Shown piece after piece: positions 5,952-12,180 of a stretch of 12,545 bases of DNA. The notes beneath the pieces are model-generated. The model worked only from the letters and a program-made list of their open reading frames with translations. It made no database searches and was not told the origin of the DNA. The stretch covers positions 1-12,545 of the forward strand of contig JACCZR010000148.1 in the NCBI GenBank assembly GCA_013695855.1. Direction: 5' to 3'. A program made the position numbers and the translations under genes. The first letter of the stretch is position 1. The number at the start of each line of letters is the position of its first letter. The stretch is from Thermoleophilaceae bacterium (GTDB lineage: Bacteria; Actinomycetota; Thermoleophilia; Solirubrobacterales; Thermoleophilaceae).

Positions 5952-7598
5952 GTGGCCAAGCGCAAGGCTTCCGACCTCTTCGTTGAGTGCCTCGAGAACG
6001 AAGGGGTGCGGCACGTCTTCGGCATCCCGGGCGAGGAGACCCTCGACCTCAATGAGTCGCTGTCGAAGTCGCAGGTGGAGTTCGTTCCCGTACGCCACGA
6101 GCAGGGCGGCGCCTACATCGCCGACGTCTACGGCCGCCTGACCGGCCGCGCCGGCGTCTGCCTGGGCACGCTCGGCCCCGGCGCGATGAACCTCACCACC
6201 CCGATCGCCGACGCCTACCTGGACTCGGCGCCGCTCGTGGCCCTCACCGGCCAGGGGGACCTGGAGCGCATGCACAAGGAGTCCCACCAGTTCATCGACG
6301 TCCTCAGCGTGCTTGGCCCCATCACCAAGTGGAACGCGCGGCTGAACAACCCGCGGATCATCCCCGAGGTGGTGCGCAAGGCCTTCAAGCTCGCTCAGCA
6401 GCAGAAGCCCGGGCCCACCCATATCGAGCTCCCCGAGGACGTCATGGAGGAGGAGGTCGACGCCGAGCCGCTGCCGGTCAGCGACCGCGTCCGGCGCCCC
6501 GAGCCCTCCCAGGAGGAGATCGAGCAGGCCGCTGATCTGATCCGCAACGCCCGCTCGCCGATCGTGCTGGCCGGCAACGGAGCGATGCGCGTCAGCGCAA
6601 GCGCCGCTCTGCGCGAGTTCTCCGAGGCGACCGGGATCCCGGTCGCCGAGACCTTCATGGGCAAGGGCCTGGTCGACAACCGCGGCGAGAACGCCCTCGG
6701 CGCGGTCGGCCTCCAGGCCGGCGACTACGACATGGCCGGCTTCGACGAAGCCGACGTGGTGATCACCGTGGGCTTTGACCTCGTCGAGCACTCGCCCGAC
6801 CACTGGAACGGCGACCGCGACAAGAAGATCGTCTACATCGACACGGTGCCCGTGGAGGTCGACGCGTACTTCGTGACCGGCGCCGACCTGGTCGGGGATG
6901 TCAACCGCATCCTCGGGCGCCTCACTCACGAGTGCTCGGGGCTCGGCCCCGGCGGGGGCTCCTCGCGCCTACGCGACGTGGTGCTGGGCCGCCTCGAGGC
7001 TGCCCGCGACGACGACGCCTTCCCCATGCAGCCTCCGCGCGCGTTGTGGGAGATCCGCCAGGTGCTGGGCGACGAGGACATCCTCATCTCCGACGTCGGC
7101 CTCCACAAGCTCTGGATCGGGCGCATGTACCCCGCCCACGAGCCGAACACCTGCCTGATCGCCAACGGCCTGGCGGGCATGGGCTTCGCCCTGCCGGCAG
7201 CGATCGCGGCCAAGCTCGTGCATCCCGACCGCAACGTGATCACCGTCAACGGCGACGGCGGCTTCCTCATGAACTTCCAGGAGCTCGAGACCGCCAAGCG
7301 CCTGCGCACCGCGTTCGTGAACGTGATCTGGGAGGACCGGCAGTACGGCTCGATCGTCTGGAAGCAGGACAAGAAGTTCGGCGAGCACTTCGGCACGGAC
7401 TTCACCAACCCCGACTTCGTGAAGCTGGCGGACTCCTTCGGCCTGCCGGCGTGGCGCTGCGAGTCGGCCGAGGACTTCCCCTGCTATCTGCGCGCCGCGC
7501 TGGGCCACGACGGTCCCACCGTGGTGGTACTGCCTATCGACTACTCGATCGACGTGGCCATCTCCGAGGAGCTGGGCCACGAGACGGTGGCTACGTAA
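5952..7598 (+). CDS. TPP-dependent decarboxylase, acetolactate synthase family; possible 2-oxoglutarate decarboxylase
   Basis: A protein of 548 residues from GTG 5952; the open frame extends upstream, but family homology begins at KRKASDLFVECLENEGV. The N-terminal PYR domain has FGIPGEE and the TPP-activating glutamate E50 in RHEQGG. A central domain follows. The C-terminal PP domain has the GDG motif at 434-436 and, about 25 residues on, W460-E461-D462 in place of the classic NN, as in AlsS-type enzymes with Asp at the second site. The ESHQ, PITKWN and PEVVRKAFKLAQQ..PGPTHIELPE segments recall the cyanobacterial 2-oxoglutarate decarboxylase (Synechococcus sp. PCC 7002), which was first annotated as acetolactate synthase. 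With a succinate-semialdehyde-type dehydrogenase nearby, conversion of 2-oxoglutarate to succinic semialdehyde is plausible. Acetolactate or another 2-oxoacid product cannot be excluded. No small regulatory subunit gene is present. Cytosolic. Confidence 0.9.
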   Translation: MAKRKASDLFVECLENEGVRHVFGIPGEETLDLNESLSKSQVEFVPVRHEQGGAYIADVYGRLTGRAGVCLGTLGPGAMNLTTPIADAYLDSAPLVALTGQGDLERMHKESHQFIDVLSVLGPITKWNARLNNPRIIPEVVRKAFKLAQQQKPGPTHIELPEDVMEEEVDAEPLPVSDRVRRPEPSQEEIEQAADLIRNARSPIVLAGNGAMRVSASAALREFSEATGIPVAETFMGKGLVDNRGENALGAVGLQAGDYDMAGFDEADVVITVGFDLVEHSPDHWNGDRDKKIVYIDTVPVEVDAYFVTGADLVGDVNRILGRLTHECSGLGPGGGSSRLRDVVLGRLEAARDDDAFPMQPPRALWEIRQVLGDEDILISDVGLHKLWIGRMYPAHEPNTCLIANGLAGMGFALPAAIAAKLVHPDRNVITVNGDGGFLMNFQELETAKRLRTAFVNVIWEDRQYGSIVWKQDKKFGEHFGTDFTNPDFVKLADSFGLPAWRCESAEDFPCYLRAALGHDGPTVVVLPIDYSIDVAISEELGHETVAT

Positions 7599-7606
7599 GC
7601 GACGAC

Positions 7607-7637
7607 CGAGCGGTGCTCGCCCGATCAGCGATCGGGC
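7607..7637. terminator. Double hairpin between convergent genes
   Basis: A short stem CGAGC-GGT-GCTCG (7607-7619) is followed by a perfect 8-bp stem GCCCGATC-AGC-GATCGGGC (7619-7637). They sit just after the TPP enzyme stop (7596-7598) and cover the TGA of the convergent nucleotidyltransferase gene (7625-7627). The location suggests bidirectional 3'-end formation, although no T tract is present. Confidence 0.5.
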
Positions 7638-8452
7638 TGCGCTCCTCCGGTAGCGCCGATCAGCTCCTCGACTGCTCGCAGATAGCGCTCGGCGGTCTCC
7701 ACGGCCGCGCGAGCCTCCTCGATTGTGAATCGGGGAAAGGGCTCATCAGGCCCAGGGCCGTAGTGAGCTTGCTCGCGTGGCTTCTGCAGAGCGGCCATGC
7801 GCCGGTGAAGCTCCACCGAAAGCAGGCCACGGTCCACGGTCTCTTGTCTCGCGAGATGCCACCGCCCTCCGTGAGTCCGCACGTGCCGATCCGCTTCGCT
7901 CAGCACCGCCTCGGCCGCGTTGATCCCGACGTAGTAAGCGTCGGCGATCGCGGGGCCTGCGTACCCGCCGCCCAGCGCCAGCTTCGCCACCTCCAGCTTC
8001 TCCCGAGCGGCCCGCAGGTACTCCTGAGTCCGCAGCCTCACCGGTCCGTTCTCCACACGTGGACTGAACTCCGCAGGCGTGTCGACTTCGCCCCCCCACA
8101 GCACGATCTTGTCCCGGTCGACCGCTTGGATGAGCCAAGCCTCGATCGCCCTTCGATCCGCGACCCACTCCGGCGTGTACAGAAAGACCGAGAACCAGCC
8201 GCAGTAGAGCCCCTCCGACTCGGCGGCTGTCTCCACCAGCGAGTCGACGCGCTTCTCAGTCTCACGAGGCACGGATGCGATCACCAGCACGTCGATGTCC
8301 GATTCCTCCCTCCACTCCCCCCGCGCGCGCGAGCCGTAGAGCCAGACGGCGTGCAGGTGGTCGCCCAGCTCGCGCTCGAGGGATGCAACGAGGCGGTCGA
8401 GCGCCCGGCGCTCGGGCTCGGTGAGCGCGGCAGAGGCGGCGATTGACGCCAT
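7625..8452 (-). CDS. Nucleotidyltransferase (MNT)-HEPN single-chain protein
   Basis: A protein of 275 residues. ATG 8452 is preferred over the adjacent in-frame GTG 8455 because a -10 element lies exactly six bases before it. Residues about 10-120 form a minimal nucleotidyltransferase domain: GSRARGEWREESDIDVLV with G40-S41 and metal aspartates D52 and D54; a third acidic residue is not obvious. Residues about 130-270 look like a HEPN helical bundle, with an ADAYY..GINAAEAVL helix, an R-X4-H pair (R189-H194), a GLLSVELHR segment and REQAHYG. HEPN and MNT are usually separate toxin and antitoxin proteins, the MNT AMPylating the HEPN; some HEPN-MNT proteins resemble antibiotic nucleotidyltransferases. 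Here they are fused and no partner gene is present, so cis-control or a non-toxin role is possible. It converges on the TPP enzyme and diverges from the dehydrogenase. Confidence 0.85.
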   Translation of the reverse strand: MASIAASAALTEPERRALDRLVASLERELGDHLHAVWLYGSRARGEWREESDIDVLVIASVPRETEKRVDSLVETAAESEGLYCGWFSVFLYTPEWVADRRAIEAWLIQAVDRDKIVLWGGEVDTPAEFSPRVENGPVRLRTQEYLRAAREKLEVAKLALGGGYAGPAIADAYYVGINAAEAVLSEADRHVRTHGGRWHLARQETVDRGLLSVELHRRMAALQKPREQAHYGPGPDEPFPRFTIEEARAAVETAERYLRAVEELIGATGGAQPDR

Positions 8453-8458
8453 CACGCC

Positions 8459-8464
8459 AGAGTA
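8459..8464 (-). promoter_or_regulatory. Candidate -10 element TACTCT, leaderless start of the MNT-HEPN gene
   Basis: Minus-strand TACTCT ends six bases before ATG 8452, the spacing typical of leaderless actinobacterial transcripts. The 44 bases between this ATG and the divergent dehydrogenase ATG (8497) must hold both promoters, so they probably overlap. Confidence 0.45.
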
Positions 8465-8496
8465 CCCCGGCCCACCTTCGGGTAGAACGGGGTGCC

Positions 8497-9963
8497 ATGA
8501 GCTTGGCCAGTAGAGAAGAGGAAGTAGTCGACCGCGTCCCCAAGCAGCTCCTGATCGCAGGCCAGTGGCGCGACGCGAGCGAGGGCGAGAAGCTCTCGAT
8601 CGAGGATCCCTCGACCGGCGAGTCGCTTACCGAGGTCGCCGACGGCACGCCCGAGGACGCCAGGAAGGCGCTGACCGCCGCGCACGAAGCCCAGGAGGAG
8701 TGGGCCGCCACCCCCCCCAACACGCGCAGCGAGATCCTCCAGAAGGCCTTCGAGATGCTGGGCGAGCGCGCCGACGACCTGGCGCTGCTGATGACCCTCG
8801 AGATGGGCAAGACCCTCGCCGAGTCCAAGGGCGAGATCACCTACGCGAGCGAGTTCTTGCGCTGGTACGCCGGCGAGGCGCTGCGCATCGATGGCTACTA
8901 CAAGGTGGCGGGCAACGGCTCGGGCCGCGTCCTGGTGATGCGCCAGCCGATCGGCCCCTGCCTGATGATCACGCCCTGGAACTTCCCCACCGCCATGGGT
9001 ACGCGCAAGATCGGCCCCGCCATCGCCGCCGGCTGCACGATGGTCGTGAAGCCCGCCCGGCAGACCCCGCTGTCCATGCTCGCCTTGGCGGAGATCCTCG
9101 CCGAGTGCGGGCTGCCCGACGGCGTGCTGAATGTTCTGACCAGCTCTTCGTCCGGTGGCACCATGGGCCCGCTGATCGAGGACCCGCGGGCACGCAAGCT
9201 CTCCTTCACCGGGTCCACCGAAGTGGGCCGGTCGCTCATCGAGCAGTCGGCCGGCCAGGTGCTCAAGCTCTCGATGGAGCTGGGCGGCAACGCGCCCTTC
9301 CTGATCTTCGAGGACGCCGACATCGACGCCGCGGTGGAGGGCGCGATGATCGCGAAGATGCGCAACGTGGGCGAGGCCTGCACCTCGGCCAACCGCTTCC
9401 ATGTGGCCGACGCGGTGGCGGGCGAGTTCGCGGAGAAGCTGGCCGAGCGCATGGGCGCGATGAAGGTGGGCCGCGGCACAGAGGACGGCGTCGAGGTGGG
9501 CCCGCTGATCGACGACGACCAGCGCGCGAAGGTGGCCGAGCTGGTGGACGACGCCACCGGCAAGGGCGCCACCGCCCTCGTAGGCGGCAAGCGTGTGGAC
9601 GGCGCGGGCTACTTCTACGAGCCCACGGTGCTCAGCGACGTCAGCGACGACGCCAACCTGCTCAAGGAGGAGATCTTCGGCCCGGTGGCTCCGGTGAAGG
9701 GCTTCGCTTCAGAAGACGAAGCGGTGGCCGCGGCCAACGACACCGAGTTCGGCCTCGTCTCCTACGTCTACACCAACGACCTCAAGCGGGCCCTGCGCGT
9801 GTGCGAGAACCTGGAGACCGGGATGATCGGCCTCAATCAGGGCTTGGTCTCCAACGCCGGCGCGCCCTTCGGCGGCGTCAAGCAGTCCGGCGTAGGCCGC
9901 GAGGGCGGCAAGGAGGGAATCGCCGAGTACCTCGAGACGAAGTACGTGGCGGTCAACCTCTGA
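8497..9963 (+). CDS. gabD: NAD(P)-dependent aldehyde dehydrogenase, succinate-semialdehyde type
   Basis: A protein of 488 residues from ATG 8497, the usual length for this family. Catalytic landmarks are all present: N162 in PWNFP, FTGST for cofactor binding, general base E261 in MELGGN, nucleophile C295 in GEACTSANRF, and EEIFGPV with a final GGVKQSGVGREGG. The GEACT.ANRF context is typical of actinobacterial succinate-semialdehyde dehydrogenases. Ser297 occupies the place of the second cysteine of the E. coli and human redox switch, so that regulation is probably absent. The expected reaction is succinic semialdehyde to succinate, the second step of a decarboxylase shunt with the TPP enzyme at 5952-7598 or of GABA breakdown; no GABA transaminase is in the window. 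First gene of an operon, overlapping the next by CTGA. Cytosolic. Substrate assignment is inference. Confidence 0.9.
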   Translation: MSLASREEEVVDRVPKQLLIAGQWRDASEGEKLSIEDPSTGESLTEVADGTPEDARKALTAAHEAQEEWAATPPNTRSEILQKAFEMLGERADDLALLMTLEMGKTLAESKGEITYASEFLRWYAGEALRIDGYYKVAGNGSGRVLVMRQPIGPCLMITPWNFPTAMGTRKIGPAIAAGCTMVVKPARQTPLSMLALAEILAECGLPDGVLNVLTSSSSGGTMGPLIEDPRARKLSFTGSTEVGRSLIEQSAGQVLKLSMELGGNAPFLIFEDADIDAAVEGAMIAKMRNVGEACTSANRFHVADAVAGEFAEKLAERMGAMKVGRGTEDGVEVGPLIDDDQRAKVAELVDDATGKGATALVGGKRVDGAGYFYEPTVLSDVSDDANLLKEEIFGPVAPVKGFASEDEAVAAANDTEFGLVSYVYTNDLKRALRVCENLETGMIGLNQGLVSNAGAPFGGVKQSGVGREGGKEGIAEYLETKYVAVNL

Positions 9964-10292
9964 GCGCGCCGCACGTCGAGCTGCTCTGGTGGGAGGGCTG
10001 TCCCTCCCACCCCCAGGCGCTCGCGCAGGTGCGCGAGGTGCTCGGCGAGGAATGCCTCGACCCCCAAGCGGTCGAAGTACGCGAGGTCCCCACCGACGAG
10101 ACGGCCGAGAGGGAGGGCTTCGTCGGCTCGCCGACGATCCGAATCGACGGTCGCGACATCGCCCCCACCGAGGGGGAGCCGGTGGGCCTGACCTGCCGCG
10201 TCTACCGCACGCGCGACGGAAGCGTGTCGCCCGTGCCCGATCGCGAGGACCTGAGAGACGCCCTGAGGAGGCACCATGAGCACAGCACCTGA
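9960..10292 (+). CDS. Small thioredoxin-fold protein with a WWEGCPSH motif, apparent CTG start
   Basis: A protein of 110 residues. The frame has no ATG, GTG or TTG between the upstream gene's end and the conserved N-terminal motif. CTG at 9960 overlaps the dehydrogenase stop as CTGA, implying termination-reinitiation; the GTG at 10029 would remove the active site. VELLWWEGCPSH (C14) precedes a helix. GSPTIRIDG carries a thioredoxin-type cis-Pro at P58, and GLTCRVYR adds C79; another cysteine is C32. It resembles short actinobacterial proteins labelled DF family (seleno)protein, thioredoxin-like or alkylmercury-lyase-like, in which the first cysteine position may be selenocysteine; that family name is from memory. 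The role is probably a thiol redox or peroxide step in the cytosol. The gene overlaps the next by 17 bases. It lacks a nearby ribosome binding site. Confidence 0.75.
   Translation: MSAPHVELLWWEGCPSHPQALAQVREVLGEECLDPQAVEVREVPTDETAEREGFVGSPTIRIDGRDIAPTEGEPVGLTCRVYRTRDGSVSPVPDREDLRDALRRHHEHST
10265..10271 (+). promoter_or_regulatory. Ribosome binding site GAGGAGG inside the preceding gene
   Basis: GAGGAGG lies four bases before ATG 10276, within the last codons of the small thioredoxin-like gene. It fixes the start of the downstream gene and the 17-base overlap, indicating translational coupling. Confidence 0.8.
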
Positions 10293-10779
10293 CTTCCGCC
10301 TGCCCGACACCGACGGGGCAGAGCACGGGCCCGACGGGGTGACGGTGGTCGTCTTCACCTGCAACCACTGCCCGTACGCCCTGGCCTGGCACGAGCGCCT
10401 GCTGGCCGTGGCGACCGACTACGCCGACCGAGGCGTGCGCACCCTGCTGATCAATCCCAACGACGCGGAGCGCTACCCGCGCGACTCCCTCGACGCCATG
10501 CGCGAGCGAGTCGCGTCCGAGGGCCCGTGGCCGGCGCCCTACCTGCGCGACTCCGACCAGGCGGTGGCCCGGGCCTACGGCGCACAGACCACGCCGGACG
10601 TCTTCGTCCTCGACGCCGAGCGCCGGGTCCGCTACCGCGGCGCCCCCGACTCAGACCACGGCGACGAGTCCGCCGGCTCGCAGTGGCTGCGCGACGCCCT
10701 GGACGCCGTGCTCGACGGTCGTGACCCCGATCCCGCCGAGACCGACCCTGTGGGCTGCTCGGTGAAGTGGAGGGACTGA
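10276..10779 (+). CDS. Thioredoxin/AhpC-TSA-like redox protein
   Basis: A protein of 167 residues. VVFTCNHCPYA contains a CXXC active site (C29-N-H-C32). The later segments INPNDAERYPRDS, PYLRDSDQAVARAYGAQTTPDVFVLD (with the cis-Pro in TTP) and RYRGAPDSD are typical of the thioredoxin-family proteins in the AhpC/TSA-redoxin group. The C-terminus ends GCSVKW, a signature of this subgroup, giving a third cysteine at C161. There is no signal peptide, so it is probably cytosolic and acts as a disulfide reductase or peroxide-handling protein. Last gene of the dehydrogenase operon, 23 bases from the convergent gene ending at 10803. Pairing with the small thioredoxin-like gene suggests the two share an electron route; this is inference. 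Confidence 0.9.
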   Translation: MSTAPDFRLPDTDGAEHGPDGVTVVVFTCNHCPYALAWHERLLAVATDYADRGVRTLLINPNDAERYPRDSLDAMRERVASEGPWPAPYLRDSDQAVARAYGAQTTPDVFVLDAERRVRYRGAPDSDHGDESAGSQWLRDALDAVLDGRDPDPAETDPVGCSVKWRD

Positions 10780-10796
10780 ACGGTCCAGCGGGGGAT

Positions 10797-10811
10797 CCGG
10801 GCTCAGCCCGG
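10797..10811. terminator. Hairpin between convergent operons, stop codon in the loop
   Basis: CCGGGC and GCCCGG form a 6-bp stem whose loop TCA is the complement of the TGA stop of the leftward gene (10803-10805). It lies 17 bases after the thioredoxin-like gene's stop. Bidirectional termination is likely from position; there is no T tract. Confidence 0.4.
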
Positions 10812-11417
10812 CGTCGGTCGCAGTGTCTCTCCGAGCCGGTCGAACAGGGGCGCGAGCCTGGCAAGGCGCTCGGCCGGCTCGGTCTGGAAGACGAGCGTGA
10901 TCAGTGTCTGCCCACGGAAGAGGAAGTAGTGCGCATGGGCTCCCCGCTGCCCGGTGGCGCCGCTCGAGAACGTGTAGAGGTACAGGTAGCCCGGCAGTCC
11001 GCCGAGGGTCACCCGCTGAGGCTGACGCAGCAGCTTCGCCTGTCCGGCGGCGCGCACGAACTTGTCGGTGAGCCTTTTCGCGACGCCGAGGTTCTCGGGC
11101 CCGATCTCGACCCCGAGGTCGGCCGTCCGCACCAGCATCGAGGAGCCCTCGCCCTGGGCCAGCAGCCGGACTTCGGGGTCGCGCGGGACGACGCGCCGCC
11201 AGCGGGCAGGGTGCGAGATCGAGATCCCACTCGTCGCGTCGCGAAACCGGACGAAGGCGTTTGCCGTCCGGGCCGGTGGCTCGGGCGGCGCGGGGGCGAT
11301 CAGCTCACGCCCGAGCACCACCGCGACTGCGCCGAGCAGGATGGCAATCGCTGCGCCCGCCGGGATCCATCTGCGCAGCACGGTCGGCTCGAAGCCGGCG
11401 CGAGCCCTAGCCCTCAC
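10803..11417 (-). CDS. Membrane-anchored exoprotein, PsbP/DUF1795-like style
   Basis: A protein of 204 residues if GTG 11417 is used, or 192 from GTG 11381; neither has a good ribosome binding site, and the shorter form begins VLRRWIPAG right at the hydrophobic segment. One transmembrane helix (about residues 18-35) is followed by a Pro/Ala linker and an extracytoplasmic domain. The segment RFRDATSGISISHPARWRRV, then VRTADLGVEIGPENL, LGGLPGYLYLYTF and a closing helix with RLARLAPLFDRLGETLRP, are in the style of PsbP/DcrB/DUF1795 sensor-like domains; this is a weak pattern resemblance and no catalytic motif is visible. It starts 19 bases after the DUF4383-like gene, so the two are probably cotranscribed. 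Function unknown. Confidence 0.75.
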   Translation of the reverse strand: MRARARAGFEPTVLRRWIPAGAAIAILLGAVAVVLGRELIAPAPPEPPARTANAFVRFRDATSGISISHPARWRRVVPRDPEVRLLAQGEGSSMLVRTADLGVEIGPENLGVAKRLTDKFVRAAGQAKLLRQPQRVTLGGLPGYLYLYTFSSGATGQRGAHAHYFLFRGQTLITLVFQTEPAERLARLAPLFDRLGETLRPTPG

Positions 11418-11436
11418 CGGCTGGAGCCCGTCGGTG

Positions 11437-11964
11437 CTAGTACGTCCCCTCCCTGTAGTTCTGCTGGCCCCCCGTGTCCCACTGCGCGCGGCGTTCCTCG
11501 ATCGGGCTGGGCCCCGCCGCGGCCACGCCCCCCGGCCCGCGCGTGCTGCGCAACGACTTGTTCTGCTGGCGAGCGCCGAGCAGGCCGAAGAGCAGCGCCA
11601 CGCTGCCGGTGGCCAAGTGGAAGAAGTTGTCCACCGCGAGGCCGTAGTTGACCGAGATGATCTGTAGGTAGTCGATGAACCCGAGCACGGCGGCGAGGAC
11701 GTAGAACAGCCCGACACCGATGAGTGTCCCCTGGGTGATGGTCACGTCCCTCACCTGCGACGCGACCAGCAGCCCCGCGCCGATCGTGAGATGCACGAGG
11801 TTGTGGAATATGTTCAGGTCGAGTCCCAGCAGCTGCTCGCTCGTGTCCTCGACGAAGCCGGTGAAGCCCGTGGTTACGAAGCCGACCAGGCCCGCGGCCA
11901 GGTAGCCCAGCCCGAGCAGGAGTGCGCCCACCCGTGCCACGTTCGTGCCGTCCGTCTGTCCCAT
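11437..11964 (-). CDS. DUF4383-like four-helix integral membrane protein
   Basis: A protein of 175 residues from ATG 11964, with AGGGGG four bases upstream. Four hydrophobic helices are visible: VGALLLGLGYLAAGLVGFV, LVHLTIGAGLLVASQ, LIGVGLFYVLAAVLGFI and FFHLATGSVALLFGLLG. The intramembrane NLVH and NFFHL histidines and the overall pattern fit DUF4383, a family common in actinobacteria with no known function. The hydrophilic C-terminal tail (about 45 residues, Arg/Gly/Gln-rich, ending NYREGTY) is probably cytoplasmic. It is the first gene of a leftward pair with the anchored exoprotein at 10803-11417, and divergent from the gene at 12181. Confidence 0.85.
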   Translation of the reverse strand: MGQTDGTNVARVGALLLGLGYLAAGLVGFVTTGFTGFVEDTSEQLLGLDLNIFHNLVHLTIGAGLLVASQVRDVTITQGTLIGVGLFYVLAAVLGFIDYLQIISVNYGLAVDNFFHLATGSVALLFGLLGARQQNKSLRSTRGPGGVAAAGPSPIEERRAQWDTGGQQNYREGTY

Positions 11965-12027
11965 CCGTCCCCCTATCGTGTTCTCTCCCGGTGGCCGGCC
12001 GTCGGCGACTAGGTGTCGCAGCCATAC

Positions 12028-12033
12028 AGAATA
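12028..12033 (-). promoter_or_regulatory. Candidate -10 element TATTCT for the DUF4383-like gene
   Basis: Minus-strand TATTCT matches consensus at four of six positions and would start transcription near 12021, about 57 bases before ATG 11964. No good -35 is seen 17 bases upstream. The leader contains a 5-bp stem GCGAC/GTCGC at 12005-12019. Confidence 0.3.
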
Positions 12034-12099
12034 ACCCTCCGAGTGCCTGCCGCGCAGGTAGGCCCGCTTGAAACTTCCCGTGCACCGGCAGGGATCCGC

Positions 12100-12128
12100 T
12101 TGAACCCGACGACGCCTCGCCCTAGCCT
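12100..12128 (+). promoter_or_regulatory. Sigma70-type promoter for the gene at 12181
   Basis: TTGAAC (12100-12105) and TAGCCT (12123-12128) are separated by exactly 17 bases. Transcription would start near 12135, giving a leader of about 46 bases with AGGGGAG (12170-12176) four bases before the ATG. It is the best-spaced promoter in the window. Confidence 0.55.
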
Positions 12129-12143
12129 CGGAGACGCCTCGGA
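12111..12143 (+). repeat. Three GCCTCG repeats phased at 11 bp over the promoter
   Basis: GCCTCG occurs at 12114-12119, 12125-12130 and 12136-12141, exactly one 11-bp step apart; the outer two extend to GACGCCTCG. They cover the spacer, the -10 and the expected start site. Winged-helix response regulators of the OmpR/PhoB type bind 11-bp direct repeats, so this may be a repressing operator. The motif itself is not one I recognise. Confidence 0.4.
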
Positions 12144-12180
12144 CGTCGAGGGCGCACAAACTTCAACACAGGGGAGCTCC

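Noticed and set aside
7625..8452. Complete two-gene HEPN/MNT toxin-antitoxin module
   Set aside because: Only one gene is present, with both domains in one chain, and no small partner frame with plausible composition lies beside it.
11415..11436. Hairpin CACC...GGTG between the DUF4383-like gene and the next gene
   Set aside because: The arms pair over only four plus three bases with an internal bulge, too weak to claim as a terminator or start-site block.
12046..12058. CCTGC-CGC-GCAGG stem in the divergent intergenic region
   Set aside because: A 5-bp GC stem is common by chance here and is not placed to affect a known gene end.
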